A stretch of 33,773 bases of DNA from Chromatiales bacterium (lineage in GTDB: Bacteria; Pseudomonadota; Gammaproteobacteria; Chromatiales; Chromatiaceae). The stretch is from positions 1 through 33,773 of the forward strand of contig JANTHJ010000022.1 of assembly GCA_024762475.1 (NCBI GenBank), in the 5' to 3' direction. This document shows positions 24,230 through 33,593 of this stretch, one piece after another. Position 1 is the first letter of the stretch. Each line of letters opens with the position of its first letter. A program made the position numbers and the translations under genes. Below the pieces are notes generated by a model that was not told where the DNA came from, made no database searches, and worked only from the letters and a program-made list of their open reading frames with translations.

Positions 24230-25384
24230 ATGAAACACAACGACAACGACACAGGCCAGCCGGATGACAACGAGACCGACAACGGCCGTCGAAGCTTCCT
24301 GAAAAAGACCCTGCAAGGCACCGCGGCCGCCGGTGCTGCGACCATTGTGGGCGCCCCCTTCATCCGCAATGCCGAGGCGGCACAGACCACCACCTGGAAG
24401 ATCCAGACCTCCTGGCCCGGTGGCATCGGTCTGGAGATCTTCAAGGACTGGTGCAACGGCATCATCGAGAAGACCGATGGCGAGCTGGCCTTCAAGCCGT
24501 TCGGTGCCAAGGACGTGGTGGGCGAGTTCCAGCTGTTCGATGCGGTGAAGAACGGCGTGCTCGACGCCATGAACCCCTTCACCCTCTACTGGGCCGGTCG
24601 GATGCCGGTCGCGGTGTTCCTCAGCTCCTACCCGTTGGGCCTGCGCCAACCGTCCGAATGGGATGCCTTCTATTACGGTCTGGGCGGACTGGAACTGGCC
24701 CGCGAGGCGTTCGGCAAGCTGGGGCTGCACTATGTCGGCCCGATCCAACACGATGCCAATATCATCCACTCCAAGGTCCCCATCCGCTCCATCGACGACT
24801 TCCGCGGCCGCAAGATGCGCCTCCCTGGCGGCATGGTCGCCGAGCTGTTCCAGGCCGCGGGCGCCAAGACCACCCTGCTCCCCGGCTCGGAGATCTTCCC
24901 CGCGCTGGAGAAGGGCACCATCGACGTGGCCGACTACGTGGGACCGGCGATCAACTACGCCCTGGGTTTCCACCAGGTGACCAAGTACATCTCCATGGGA
25001 CCGCCCGGCTTCATGTCCATCTACCAACCGGTGGACCTGATGGACCTGACGGTGGGGCAGAAGTCGTGGGACAAGCTCTCGGACAAGATGAAGCAGTTCG
25101 TCGAGAACGAGGTGCACGTCTACTCGGACATGCACTTCTCCAAGATCCAGAAGGCAGACCAAGAGGCCTGGAAGAAGTTCGAGGAGGCCGGCACCGAGGT
25201 CACGCGCCTGTCCGAGGACGATGTGGAGGCCTTTACCGAACTCGCCGTTCCACTGTGGTTCAAGTGGGCCAACAAGGATCCCTATGCCGCGCGGGCCTTC
25301 AAGATCCAGCTCGACTACATGATGTCGGGCTCTCTTGGCTACGTTACGCCCGACATGATCAAGGGCTATAGCCTCAAAGCCTGA
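24230..25384 (+). CDS. dctP: TRAP transporter periplasmic solute-binding protein (DctP family)
   Basis: 384 aa. N-terminal Tat signal with RRSFLKK at 20-26, hydrophobic stretch and AEAA cleavage region near 51, so the protein is exported folded. The mature part begins TTTWKIQTSWPGG and follows the DctP fold (FKPFGAKDVVGEFQLFDAVKNGVLDA; FRGRKMRLPGGMVAELFQAAGAKT). This subgroup resembles binding proteins of the keto-acid/mannitol-chloroaromatic type more than classical succinate DctP; the ligand is not known. Start ATG at 24230 has AGAGGAG nine bases upstream. First gene of dctPQM. Confidence 0.92.
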   Translation: MKHNDNDTGQPDDNETDNGRRSFLKKTLQGTAAAGAATIVGAPFIRNAEAAQTTTWKIQTSWPGGIGLEIFKDWCNGIIEKTDGELAFKPFGAKDVVGEFQLFDAVKNGVLDAMNPFTLYWAGRMPVAVFLSSYPLGLRQPSEWDAFYYGLGGLELAREAFGKLGLHYVGPIQHDANIIHSKVPIRSIDDFRGRKMRLPGGMVAELFQAAGAKTTLLPGSEIFPALEKGTIDVADYVGPAINYALGFHQVTKYISMGPPGFMSIYQPVDLMDLTVGQKSWDKLSDKMKQFVENEVHVYSDMHFSKIQKADQEAWKKFEEAGTEVTRLSEDDVEAFTELAVPLWFKWANKDPYAARAFKIQLDYMMSGSLGYVTPDMIKGYSLKA

Positions 25385-25445
25385 TCCCTTGGCGACCCGG
25401 CAGCATCCGGGTCGCCACCTCCTGTCATCCGCACGCGGGGGAGTC

Positions 25446-26588
25446 ATGCCCGAGTTGAATTTCGTGCTGCCGCACTGGTTGTACTGGGGAGGCCTGGTGG
25501 TGTTTCCCCTGATCGCCTGGGGGCTGTATCACACCAAAGGCAAGAACGCCGGAGAGACGGCGCCGGTTTCGCTTTCGGTGGCCTATTTTCTGCTGTTGGT
25601 CGGTGGCTTCATGGGGATCCACCGCCTCTACCTGAAGAGCCGCTGGGCCGTTGTCTTCATGCTGCTGTTCGTGGGCGTTCTGGTGACCAATGTGGAGGTA
25701 CGCCAGGTCCGCAACGAGATCTCCGACGCCCACAACCAGGTCCGCCTGGCCGAGGGCAAGATCCGCCGCGCCGAGAAGGCCATCGCCCGAGGACGGCGCA
25801 ACGCAGACCAGAAGATGGAAAAGGCCCATGCGGCCATGCAACAGGCCCGCCACGAGGAGGCCCTGGCGAGCGACAAGGGCCAGGAGGTCGAATGGGTATC
25901 CCAGGCCTTCGGCGGACTGATCCTGCTGTTGCTGGCCATCGACGCCCTGTTGCTGCCGCGCCTGGTGCGCGAGGCGCGCGCCCGTGAACCACAGCCCGAG
26001 CCCGCCGCCTTTCACTGTCCCGAGATCGAATGCGGCGAGCACGAACCGGAACAGGAGCCTTTTCTGTTCAACCGGGTGGTCTCACGCATCAATGGGTTCG
26101 TGGGCGAACTGGTGGCCTGGTGGTCGGTATTGGCGGTCTTCGTCTACTACTACGAGGTGATCGCGCGCTACGTCTTCAATTCGCCCACCAATTGGGCGCA
26201 TGAGGCGATGTTCCTGATGTTCGGCATGCAGTATCTGCTGGCCGGAGGTTATGTGTTGCGGGAAGGTGCCCATGTACGTGTGGACGTGCTGTACACACGC
26301 CTGTCCAAGCGCGGCAAGGCGCTGGTCGACGTCCTCACCTCGGCATTCTTCTTCATCTTCACCCTTACCCTGATATGGACCGGCTGGACCTTCTTCATGG
26401 ATTCGTACCGGGTGCACGAGGTCTCATTCACCGAGTGGGCGGTCCAATACTGGCCGATCAAGTTCGCCCTGCCGCTGGGCGGGGTGCTGCTGTTGTTACA
26501 GGGCCTGGCGCAACTGCTCAAGGACATTGCTGTGCTGCGCGATCCTGCATCGGCGGAGCTGGATGTCGAAATGCGGGTGGGGAGCTGA
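25446..26588 (+). CDS. dctQ: TRAP small permease DctQ with N-terminal TM2 and coiled-coil extension
   Basis: 380 aa, about twice the usual DctQ length. Residues 208-362 are the DctQ domain with four helices (ELVAWWSVLAVFVYYYEVIARYVF; EGAHVRVDVLY). In front are: a first helix (10-28), a TM2-like pair at 43-80 with the signature GGFMGIHRLYLKSRW, a charged coiled coil at about 84-145 rich in Arg, Glu, Lys and Ala, and another membrane helix at 152-171. The region CPEIECGEHEPEQE (191-204) links to DctQ. ATG at 25446 with GGGGGAG is chosen over an upstream TTG. Three bases separate it from dctM. Confidence 0.88.
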   Translation: MPELNFVLPHWLYWGGLVVFPLIAWGLYHTKGKNAGETAPVSLSVAYFLLLVGGFMGIHRLYLKSRWAVVFMLLFVGVLVTNVEVRQVRNEISDAHNQVRLAEGKIRRAEKAIARGRRNADQKMEKAHAAMQQARHEEALASDKGQEVEWVSQAFGGLILLLLAIDALLLPRLVREARAREPQPEPAAFHCPEIECGEHEPEQEPFLFNRVVSRINGFVGELVAWWSVLAVFVYYYEVIARYVFNSPTNWAHEAMFLMFGMQYLLAGGYVLREGAHVRVDVLYTRLSKRGKALVDVLTSAFFFIFTLTLIWTGWTFFMDSYRVHEVSFTEWAVQYWPIKFALPLGGVLLLLQGLAQLLKDIAVLRDPASAELDVEMRVGS

Positions 26589-26591
26589 GCC

Positions 26592-27956
26592 ATGGGTTGG
26601 GAAATCGATATCTTATGGCTCACGATCCTGATGTTCGGATCGCTGCTGGTGCTGCTGATGGCAGGCCTCCCCTTGGCGTTCGTCACTGGCGGACTGGCCT
26701 GCGTCTTCCTGTTTCTGTTCGGCGACGCGCAGATGCTCAACATCCTGCCTTCGCGCATCTTCCCGCTGATGACCAACTATCAGCTATCGGCCATCCCGAT
26801 GTTCATCCTGATGGCATCGATCTTGGAGCGGGCCGGCATCATCGAAGAACTCTACGACATGGTGTACAAGATCCTCGGCGGCCTGAAGGGTGGCCTGGCG
26901 ATCTCCACCATCATCGCCTCGACCCTGCTCGCGGCGATGTGCGGGGTGATCGGTGCCACCGAGGTGACCATGGGGATGATCGCCCTCCCCGCGATGATCC
27001 GGCGCAACTATCATCCCACCATCGCCTGCGGGTCCATCCTCGCCGGGGGCACGCTGGGAATCCTGATCCCGCCTTCCATCCTGGCGATCCTGTTTGCCGT
27101 GATCGCGCAACAGTCGGTAGGCGAACTGTTCATCGGCGCGGTGGTGCCCGGGCTGATCCTCTCGGGGATGTACATCGTCTACGTCCTGGTGGTGACCACC
27201 ATCAATCCGGCGGCAGGACCGCCTCTCCCGCCGGAGGAGCGGGTCGATCTGCGGGAAAAGATCCGGTTGCTGAGCAAGATGGGCGCGCCCATCGCCCTGG
27301 TGACGCTGGTCCTGGGCATCATCTTTGCCGGTATCGCGACCCCCGTTGAGGCTGCGGGCGTGGGCACCTTCGGCGCCCTGGTGGTGGCCGCGATGCATCG
27401 CCGGCTGACCCTGAAGAACGTCCGCGAGGCCGCGATCTCGACCCTGCGGGTGACCGGCATGGTGCTGTGGATCATCTTCGGTGCGACCCTGTTCGTCGGT
27501 TTCTATGTCGTCAACGGTGGCCAGGAGTTCGTCAACGACACCATCGTCGGCACCGGCCTGGGACCCTATGGGATCCTGACCCTGATGATGGTGATCCTGG
27601 TGATCCTGGGCATGTTCCTCGACTGGGTAGGCATCCTGCTGCTGGCCGTTCCCATCTTCATCCCGCTGCTCAGCACAATGCAGTTCGATGGCGTGTTCGG
27701 CCTCCCCGGTGTGGCGCCGGAGGAGATGGCGCTGTGGTTTGGCGTGGTCTACATGGTGAACATGCAGATGTCGTTCATCAGCCCGCCCTTCGGCTATGCG
27801 CTGTTCTATCTGAAGAGCGTGGCGCCGCCCGAGGTGACCATGGGGCAGATCTACCGCTCTTCCCTGCCCTTCCTGGTGCTCCAGGCCATTGGCCTGGCGA
27901 TCTGCATCATCTTCCCCGAGGTGGTGCTGTGGCTGCCGCGGCAGGTCTATGGATGA
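26592..27956 (+). CDS. dctM: TRAP transporter large permease DctM
   Basis: 454 aa, about 12 membrane helices, the Na+-coupled transport subunit of the DctM/ion-transporter superfamily. Family segments: ILMASILERAGIIEELY, GVIGATEVTMGMIALPAM, GGTLGILIPPS, and the C-terminal repeat FISPPFGYALFYLK. It follows dctQ by three bases and completes the dctPQM unit. A hairpin some 90 bases downstream separates it from convergent soxB. Confidence 0.94.
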   Translation: MGWEIDILWLTILMFGSLLVLLMAGLPLAFVTGGLACVFLFLFGDAQMLNILPSRIFPLMTNYQLSAIPMFILMASILERAGIIEELYDMVYKILGGLKGGLAISTIIASTLLAAMCGVIGATEVTMGMIALPAMIRRNYHPTIACGSILAGGTLGILIPPSILAILFAVIAQQSVGELFIGAVVPGLILSGMYIVYVLVVTTINPAAGPPLPPEERVDLREKIRLLSKMGAPIALVTLVLGIIFAGIATPVEAAGVGTFGALVVAAMHRRLTLKNVREAAISTLRVTGMVLWIIFGATLFVGFYVVNGGQEFVNDTIVGTGLGPYGILTLMMVILVILGMFLDWVGILLLAVPIFIPLLSTMQFDGVFGLPGVAPEEMALWFGVVYMVNMQMSFISPPFGYALFYLKSVAPPEVTMGQIYRSSLPFLVLQAIGLAICIIFPEVVLWLPRQVYG

Positions 27957-28048
27957 GCAATGTTCACAGGCAGGCGGACGCGCGGCGGCTTCGCATTACC
28001 CGGAGTTACAGGACGCAGCCGGGCCTATTGAGGTCGACGAACAACAAA

Positions 28049-28081
28049 CAGTCCCGCCCCGGCTACGCTGGGGCGGGACTG
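28049..28081 (-). terminator. Terminator hairpin between dctM and soxB
   Basis: Perfect 12-bp inverted repeat CAGTCCCGCCCC / GGGGCGGGACTG with a nine-base loop. In the minus-strand reading it is followed by TTTGTTGTT, making it an intrinsic terminator for soxB; on the plus strand the T run is missing but the stem could still slow readthrough from dctM. Confidence 0.8.
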
Positions 28082-28097
28082 GCAAAGAGCAACCCGC

Positions 28098-30011
28098 TTA
28101 TCCGATCACCTTGCCCGCATAGTCGGCAATGCCCGGGTTGTCGGCCACACCCCTGAGGGTCGGTACGTTGATCTTCGGCAGGCGCAGCACGTTGTCTTCA
28201 CCCTTGTTGGCCAGGATGTAGTCGCGCACCACGTCCCACATCAGGCGACCCTCGGGAGTCCGGTTGACCGTCGCCCAGCCTGCCACCGTGTAGGTCGCTT
28301 CAGGGTCCAGCTTGCGCCCATCGTCGAGAATAATGTTGGTGATGCGCTTACCGAGCTTCTCTCCCGGCTCGACGGTATAGTCCATGCCGCCCACCCGCAC
28401 CATGTCGCCGCCGGACTGCAGGTACGGGTCCGGATCGAACAGGTTGTCGGCAACGCCCTCGAGCATGTCGTGGATCTGCTTGCCGCTCATCTCGGTGACA
28501 TAGGTCTCGCCATAGGTGATGGCACACTGGGTCATCAGGTCCTCCATGGTGATCCAGTCGCCCTTGAGCGTGCTGGTGCCCCAACGGACGCCCGCCGAGA
28601 GCGAGATGTCCGCATTGAATTCCCAGCGCAGGGCATTACACAGCACCTGATCCCAGGTGCCCATGAAGTTGCCGCGCCGGTAGAGTGTACGGTCGGCGAT
28701 GGCCAGTTTCTCGGACAGGATCTCGTCGAAGGTCTTGCCCACGCGGTCCTTGTTGTAGAAAAGGTCGCTGCGTCGCGACTCGACGATGTGCTCGTCGTAC
28801 ACCTTGTTACGCATCTGCTTCAGATACGCAGCCATTTCCTTGTCTTCGGGGAGCCATTCGGTGATTACGGGCAGTTGCTTGTACTGAATACCCTTGAGCT
28901 TGCCCCCCTGGACGTCCAGGTCCAGCACACCCACGAATTTGCCATTGGAGCCGGCGTTGGTGACCCAGCATTCGTGTCCTTCGACATTCTTGACTTTGAC
29001 CGGCTTGGCGATGCCATCGTGGGTATGTCCGCCCAACACCGCGTTCAGGCCCGGCACGCGTTCGGCCATCTTGATATCCACGTCCATGCCGTTGTGCGAC
29101 AGCAGGACAATGACATCGGGCTTTTCCTCTTCGCGAATCGCCTCGACCATCTCGATCATGTCGTCTTCGCGCAGGCCGAACGACCAGTCGGGGAAGAACT
29201 CCTGCGGATTGGCGTTGCCGGTACGCGGGAAGGCCTGACCAACGATACAGACCTTGGCACCGTCGATCTCCTTGATCACATAGGGCTGGAAGGCATAGCC
29301 GGCATCCTCGTCGTACAGGCCCCGGCCGTCATACTTCTCGACCATGGTCAGATATTCGTCGCTCATCAGCGCGTCGGGCTTGACCCGAACGTTCTGACCG
29401 ATGAAATCCCCCTTGAACAGGGCCACGTTGTTGAGCACCTCCTCTTCCTTGTAGGTGAACTCCCAATGCCCGACCATGACGTCCAACCCCAGGATGTTCG
29501 AGGCCTCCACCATGTCCACCCCGCGTGTCCACAATGCCGTGGCCGACCCCTGCCACAGGTCACCGCTGTCGAGCGTGATGGTCCTGTCACGGCCACCGGC
29601 CTGCTCACGCAGCCGGTCGAGCAGCGTCTTGATGTGCGCAAAACCCCCGGTGCGCCCATACTTGTGGGCGTCCTGTTCGAAATTGAGGTAGGTATAGGCG
29701 TAGGATCGGGGCGTGTTCGGTTCCATGTCCATGGCCTTGAGCAGCCTCTTGCCCACCAGGTGCGGCAGACGACCATAGGCCTCGCCGACCCCCAGGTTGA
29801 CGTTGGGCTCACGGAAGTAGACCGGCAACAGCTGACCATGCACGTCGGTGATATGCAGCAGGCGGACATTGCCCTGCATTGGTACGTCATAGAAACCCTC
29901 GGGCGGCTTGGGTCCGGCCAGGGCGCGGTTCACGGCCCAGGGGGCGGCAACGGCGCCCGCGCCCAAGCCCATGAGTTTCAGAAAATCGCGACGGTCGATC
30001 TTTTTAGACAT
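28098..30011 (-). CDS. soxB: Thiosulfohydrolase SoxB
   Basis: Periplasmic di-manganese enzyme of the Sox thiosulfate oxidation system that hydrolytically releases sulfate from the cysteine-bound SoxY intermediate. 637 aa. Tat signal RRDFLK at 7-12. The 5'-nucleotidase-like core has HITDVHGQL, DSGDLWQGS, the SoxB-typical VGHWEF in place of GNHEF, LLSHNGMD and GGHTHD; the C-terminal domain follows. No soxX, Y, Z, A, C or D is adjacent: the neighbours are galE upstream on the same strand and a convergent TRAP operon. Separate soxB is known in sulfur oxidisers with the truncated Sox pathway. GAGAGGAAA is the ribosome binding region. Confidence 0.96.
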   Translation of the reverse strand: MSKKIDRRDFLKLMGLGAGAVAAPWAVNRALAGPKPPEGFYDVPMQGNVRLLHITDVHGQLLPVYFREPNVNLGVGEAYGRLPHLVGKRLLKAMDMEPNTPRSYAYTYLNFEQDAHKYGRTGGFAHIKTLLDRLREQAGGRDRTITLDSGDLWQGSATALWTRGVDMVEASNILGLDVMVGHWEFTYKEEEVLNNVALFKGDFIGQNVRVKPDALMSDEYLTMVEKYDGRGLYDEDAGYAFQPYVIKEIDGAKVCIVGQAFPRTGNANPQEFFPDWSFGLREDDMIEMVEAIREEEKPDVIVLLSHNGMDVDIKMAERVPGLNAVLGGHTHDGIAKPVKVKNVEGHECWVTNAGSNGKFVGVLDLDVQGGKLKGIQYKQLPVITEWLPEDKEMAAYLKQMRNKVYDEHIVESRRSDLFYNKDRVGKTFDEILSEKLAIADRTLYRRGNFMGTWDQVLCNALRWEFNADISLSAGVRWGTSTLKGDWITMEDLMTQCAITYGETYVTEMSGKQIHDMLEGVADNLFDPDPYLQSGGDMVRVGGMDYTVEPGEKLGKRITNIILDDGRKLDPEATYTVAGWATVNRTPEGRLMWDVVRDYILANKGEDNVLRLPKINVPTLRGVADNPGIADYAGKVIG

Positions 30012-30044
30012 GTTGGGAGTTTCCTCTCATCCGAAAGTGTGACG

Positions 30045-30069
30045 GCTGGCCCGAAGGCCGGCGCCGGCC
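30045..30069 (-). other. Structured soxB leader with UUCG tetraloop
   Basis: In the minus-strand reading GCCGGCC-TTCG-GGCCAGC forms a hairpin (30045-30062, one mismatch) capped by a UUCG tetraloop. It overlaps the 14-bp perfect palindrome GGCCGGCGCCGGCC (30056-30069). About 35 bases separate it from the soxB start. It could be an mRNA stabiliser, a regulator site, or a weak galE terminator; no T run follows. Confidence 0.45.
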
Positions 30070-30164
30070 AGTGTAACAACTGGACGCGGACCGACCCAGT
30101 TTTCCTCGGGAGCGGATCAGGCCTCCAAGGTAGACGTTTATCGAGACCCTTTATTCCTGCCGGC

Positions 30165-31196
30165 TCAGCAGTCCCCGTATCCCGCCGGATTCGTCGACTG
30201 CCAGCGCCAGGTGTCTGCACACATCTCCCCCAGATCATGCCCGGCCTGCCAGCCCAGCTCCTCGCGCGCCAGAGAAGGATCGGCATAGCAGGCCGCAATG
30301 TCACCGGGACGACGCTCAACGATCCGGTAGGGCACCTTCCGCCCGGAGGCCTGCTCAAAGGCCTTCACCATATCCAGTACCGAGTAGCCCGTACCGGTAC
30401 CCAGATTGTAGATAACGCAACCCGGATGATCCTCCAGCCGCGCCAGTGCCGCGAGATGCCCGCGGGCCAGATCCACGACATGGATATAGTCCCGGACACC
30501 GGTACCGTCTGTGGTCGGGTAGTCACCGCCGAAGACCGACAGCTCCGCAAGCTTCCCGACTGCCACCTGGGCGATGAAGGGCATCAGGTTGTTGGGGATG
30601 CCGGCCGGGTCCTCGCCGATGCGCCCGCTGGGGTGTGCCCCCACCGGGTTGAAATAGCGGAGAATCCCGATATCCCATTCGGGGTCCGCACGATACAGGT
30701 CTCGCAGGATCTCCTCGATCATCAGCTTGGAGCGCCCATAGGGATTGGTGGCCGAGAGCGGGAAGTCCTCGCGTATTGGCAGGCTCGTCGGATCCCCGTA
30801 GACGGTGGCCGAAGAGCTGAAGACGATCTTCTTCACTCCTTTGTCCGCCATCACCTCCAACAATGCCACCGTGCCGCCAACATTGTTGTCGTAATACGCC
30901 AGTGGCCTCTCCACCGACTCGCCCACCGCCTTCAGCCCGGCGAAATGGATCACCGAATCGACCGAGTGTGCCTCGAAGACCGTCGCCAGCGCGGCCGGAT
31001 CGCGAATGTCCGCCTCGATGAACGACACCGCACGGCCGGTGATCTGCGCCACCCGCCGTAGCGCCTCGGGGCTGCTGTTGCTGAGGTTGTCGACCACCAC
31101 CACGTCGTAGCCCGCCTCCAGCAGCTCGACGCAGGTGTGGCTGCCGATGTAGCCGGCGCCGCCGGTGACGAGCACGGTCCCTGTTTGCCTATTCAT
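30165..31196 (-). CDS. galE: UDP-glucose 4-epimerase
   Basis: NAD-dependent short-chain dehydrogenase interconverting UDP-glucose and UDP-galactose for surface polysaccharide synthesis. 343 aa from [20 protein letters not shown]; Rossmann motif GGAGYIG at 12-18, FSSSATVYG for the catalytic serine/threonine, and [12 protein letters not shown] for YxxxK. The ATG at 31196 has AAGGAA upstream; the longer frame to 31322 lacks support. It precedes soxB by 153 bases on the same strand without a shared pathway. Confidence 0.94.
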   Translation of the reverse strand: MNRQTGTVLVTGGAGYIGSHTCVELLEAGYDVVVVDNLSNSSPEALRRVAQITGRAVSFIEADIRDPAALATVFEAHSVDSVIHFAGLKAVGESVERPLAYYDNNVGGTVALLEVMADKGVKKIVFSSSATVYGDPTSLPIREDFPLSATNPYGRSKLMIEEILRDLYRADPEWDIGILRYFNPVGAHPSGRIGEDPAGIPNNLMPFIAQVAVGKLAELSVFGGDYPTTDGTGVRDYIHVVDLARGHLAALARLEDHPGCVIYNLGTGTGYSVLDMVKAFEQASGRKVPYRIVERRPGDIAACYADPSLAREELGWQAGHDLGEMCADTWRWQSTNPAGYGDC

Positions 31197-31472
31197 TTTG
31201 GATTCCTTCAGATTCCGCCCGCTCGATGGCCGGCCTCCATGTCGTCTCGTTGTCCGTGTAATTCCGGGCACCCCACCCGCCAATGCGCCGGGGTCCAGCC
31301 GAAACACTGGCTCGCCACGCAACCTCTACTCTCCGTCATGGTACCCCACGGCCAAGCCCAGGCAACAGGCGCAGCCACCAAGCCGGGGCACCCCACTTCA
31401 GCCGGGCCGCAAAATCTGCTAGCCTTTTGGCGCGAGTGATCACATGCCGCACGGAAGCGGCGGGGAGTAAGA
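31197..31472. other. Divergent gap between galE and the exporter gene
   Basis: 276 bases. On the galE side TTGGCG, a 17-base spacer and TACACG form a weak promoter candidate. An 11-base direct repeat GGGCACCCCAC occurs at 31266-31276 and 31386-31396. GGGGAG before 31473 is the ribosome binding site of the ABC gene; no convincing promoter for it was seen. Confidence 0.35.
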
Positions 31473-33593
31473 ATGCAAGGAACGCAAACCCAATTGCCAC
31501 CTGTGGCCCCCACGGTCGTGGCTGCCGAATCCTTTCTGTGGCTGATCGGCAATCTGGCCGATTTCTACCGGTGCACGGTCGACCCCACCCTGCTGCAGCA
31601 GCAGTTCCCCCCGCCGTTGACACCGGTGGCGGTGGGCGAGGCGTTGCGGGGCCTCGGGCTCTCGACCCGCACCCGGCAGTGGACCGAGCAACCCGCCGAG
31701 GACTTCCCGTTGCCCGCTGTCGTCTTCCTGGCATCGGACGACAAGGACGGCAGCCTCGAGGCTGCCCTGATAGTCAAGAGCGACGGACACCGGGTCGAAC
31801 TGCTGCGCCGGGCGCAATCGGCCCCCGAACTGGTCCCGATCGAGACATTGCGGCAACGCGCCTCCGGCCCCCTGCTGCTAGTCGAAGCGCCCGAGCCCGC
31901 CCTCGCCGAAGAATCCCCACAGGACGACCGCCCGACACAACGCCCCTTCGGCCTGGGCTGGTTGCTGCCCGAGATGCTGCGCCACAAGCGTATCTGGCGC
32001 GACGTGCTGTTCGCCAGCCTGGCGATCCAGCTACTGGCGCTGAGCACGCCGCTGTTCACCCAGGTCATCATCGACAAGGTGATCGCCCATCACACCCGCA
32101 GCACCCTGCTGGTCCTGGGCATCGCGATGCTCGCCTTCATGCTGTTCAGCAGCGGGCTGTCCTGGCTGCGCCAATACCTGGTGCTGCATACCGGCAACCG
32201 CATCGACGCGGTGCTCGGCCAGAAGGTGTTACGCCATCTGCTGCGACTGCCGTTGGGGTACTTCGATCACCGCCCCACCGGCACCCTGGTCACTCGGATC
32301 AACGGTATCGAAACCCTGCGCGATTTCGTCACCGGCGCCACCATCACCCTGTTTCTGGACCTGCCCTTTCTGGTGCTGTTCCTGGCGGTGATGTTCAGTT
32401 ACAGCACCCTGCTCACCCTGATCAGCCTGGGCATCATCGCCCTGATCGCCATTGCCAGCCTGCTGATGGTGCCGCGCTTCCGCCGCCGGCTGGACCGCCA
32501 GTTCCTGCTCGGTGCGCGCAACCAGGCCTTCCTCACCGAGCACATCGCGGGTATCCGCACGGTCAAGGCCCTGCAGATGGAACCGGAACTCGACCGACGC
32601 TACGGCGACCAGCTGGCGCAGTACCTCTCCTCGGCGTTCGCCACACGGCAGCTTGGCAACAGCTACCAGGTCGTCGCCTCGACCCTGGAGCAGACCATGA
32701 CCCTGACCATCCTGCTCGCCGGCGCCTGGCTGGCGATCCAGGATCCCGGCTTCACCATCGGCATGCTGGTCGCCTTCCAGATGTTCGCCAGCCGTCTCAG
32801 CCAGCCCGTGATGCGCCTGGTCGGGCTGTGGCAGGACTTCCAGCAGGCCAGCGTCGCCATGCGGCGCCTTGCCGACATTCTCGACATGCCCACCGAGCCC
32901 CATACCCTGGCACCCCGCAGCAGCAAGGGCCATGGCGCCATCCAGATCGAAGGCCTGGGCTTCCGCTACTCGGCCAATCATCCCTGGATATTCCGCCATC
33001 TCGATCTGCACATCCCCGCAGGCGAGCTGTTGGTGCTCACCGGGGCCTCCGGCTGCGGCAAGAGCACCCTTGCGAGCCTGCTGCTCGGCTTTCAGCTGCC
33101 CAGCGAAGGACGCATCCTGCTGGACGGCGCCGATACCCGTCACCTGGCGGCCAACGAGCTCCGCGCCCGCTTCGGCGTGGTACCGCAGGAGACCGTGCTG
33201 TTCTCCGGCACCCTGGAGGAGAACCTGAAGAAGGCCAATCCGCATGCCAGCCTCGAAGACATCGTCCAGGCCTGCAAGGCAGCGGAGATCCACGAGGTCA
33301 TCGCGGCGCTGCCACAGGGATACAAGACCGAGGTCGGCGAGAACGGCGTCGGTCTGTCCGGCGGACAGCGCCAGCGCATCGCCATCGCCCGCGCCCTGCT
33401 CAAACGACCCCCCATCCTGATCTTCGACGAGGCGGTCTCGGGTCTCGACGCCGAAACCGCCGCGCACCTGGCCCAGACCATCAACCGGATCAAGGGCAAG
33501 GTCACTATTGTGTTCATTACCCACCAGATGCCGCCGGGGCTCGCGACGGACAGGGTGATCGATCTTGGTGCCAACAGCGGGAATGGTCCATGA
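31473..33593 (+). CDS. Type I secretion ABC transporter (HlyB-like)
   Basis: 706 aa. Residues 1-140 resemble a peptidase-C39-like domain but lack the catalytic cysteine motif, as in HlyB-type exporters of RTX proteins where it docks the substrate. The membrane domain (about 160-440) contains TPLFTQVIIDKVI and RIDAVLGQKVLRHLLRLPLGYFDHRPTG. The ATPase has Walker A GASGCGKS (524-531), signature LSGGQRQR, Walker B ILIFDEA and the H-loop FITHQ. Start ATG is preceded by GGGGAG. The stop overlaps the start of the next gene (ATGA), so an exporter operon continues beyond the window. No RTX or double-glycine substrate is visible here. Confidence 0.9.
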   Translation: MQGTQTQLPPVAPTVVAAESFLWLIGNLADFYRCTVDPTLLQQQFPPPLTPVAVGEALRGLGLSTRTRQWTEQPAEDFPLPAVVFLASDDKDGSLEAALIVKSDGHRVELLRRAQSAPELVPIETLRQRASGPLLLVEAPEPALAEESPQDDRPTQRPFGLGWLLPEMLRHKRIWRDVLFASLAIQLLALSTPLFTQVIIDKVIAHHTRSTLLVLGIAMLAFMLFSSGLSWLRQYLVLHTGNRIDAVLGQKVLRHLLRLPLGYFDHRPTGTLVTRINGIETLRDFVTGATITLFLDLPFLVLFLAVMFSYSTLLTLISLGIIALIAIASLLMVPRFRRRLDRQFLLGARNQAFLTEHIAGIRTVKALQMEPELDRRYGDQLAQYLSSAFATRQLGNSYQVVASTLEQTMTLTILLAGAWLAIQDPGFTIGMLVAFQMFASRLSQPVMRLVGLWQDFQQASVAMRRLADILDMPTEPHTLAPRSSKGHGAIQIEGLGFRYSANHPWIFRHLDLHIPAGELLVLTGASGCGKSTLASLLLGFQLPSEGRILLDGADTRHLAANELRARFGVVPQETVLFSGTLEENLKKANPHASLEDIVQACKAAEIHEVIAALPQGYKTEVGENGVGLSGGQRQRIAIARALLKRPPILIFDEAVSGLDAETAAHLAQTINRIKGKVTIVFITHQMPPGLATDRVIDLGANSGNGP

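Noticed and set aside
24179-25447. 422-codon minus-strand open frame opposite dctP
   Set aside because: Antisense shadow; dctP on the other strand has a Tat signal, a ribosome binding site and operon context.
28470-31061. 863-codon plus-strand open frame opposite soxB and galE
   Set aside because: It spans the antisense of two clearly identified genes and shows no domain; high GC with biased third positions keeps antisense frames open.
31266-31396. Two copies of GGGCACCCCAC as a repeat array or operator pair
   Set aside because: Only two copies 120 bases apart in GC-rich sequence; not enough to claim a regulator site or CRISPR-like repeat.
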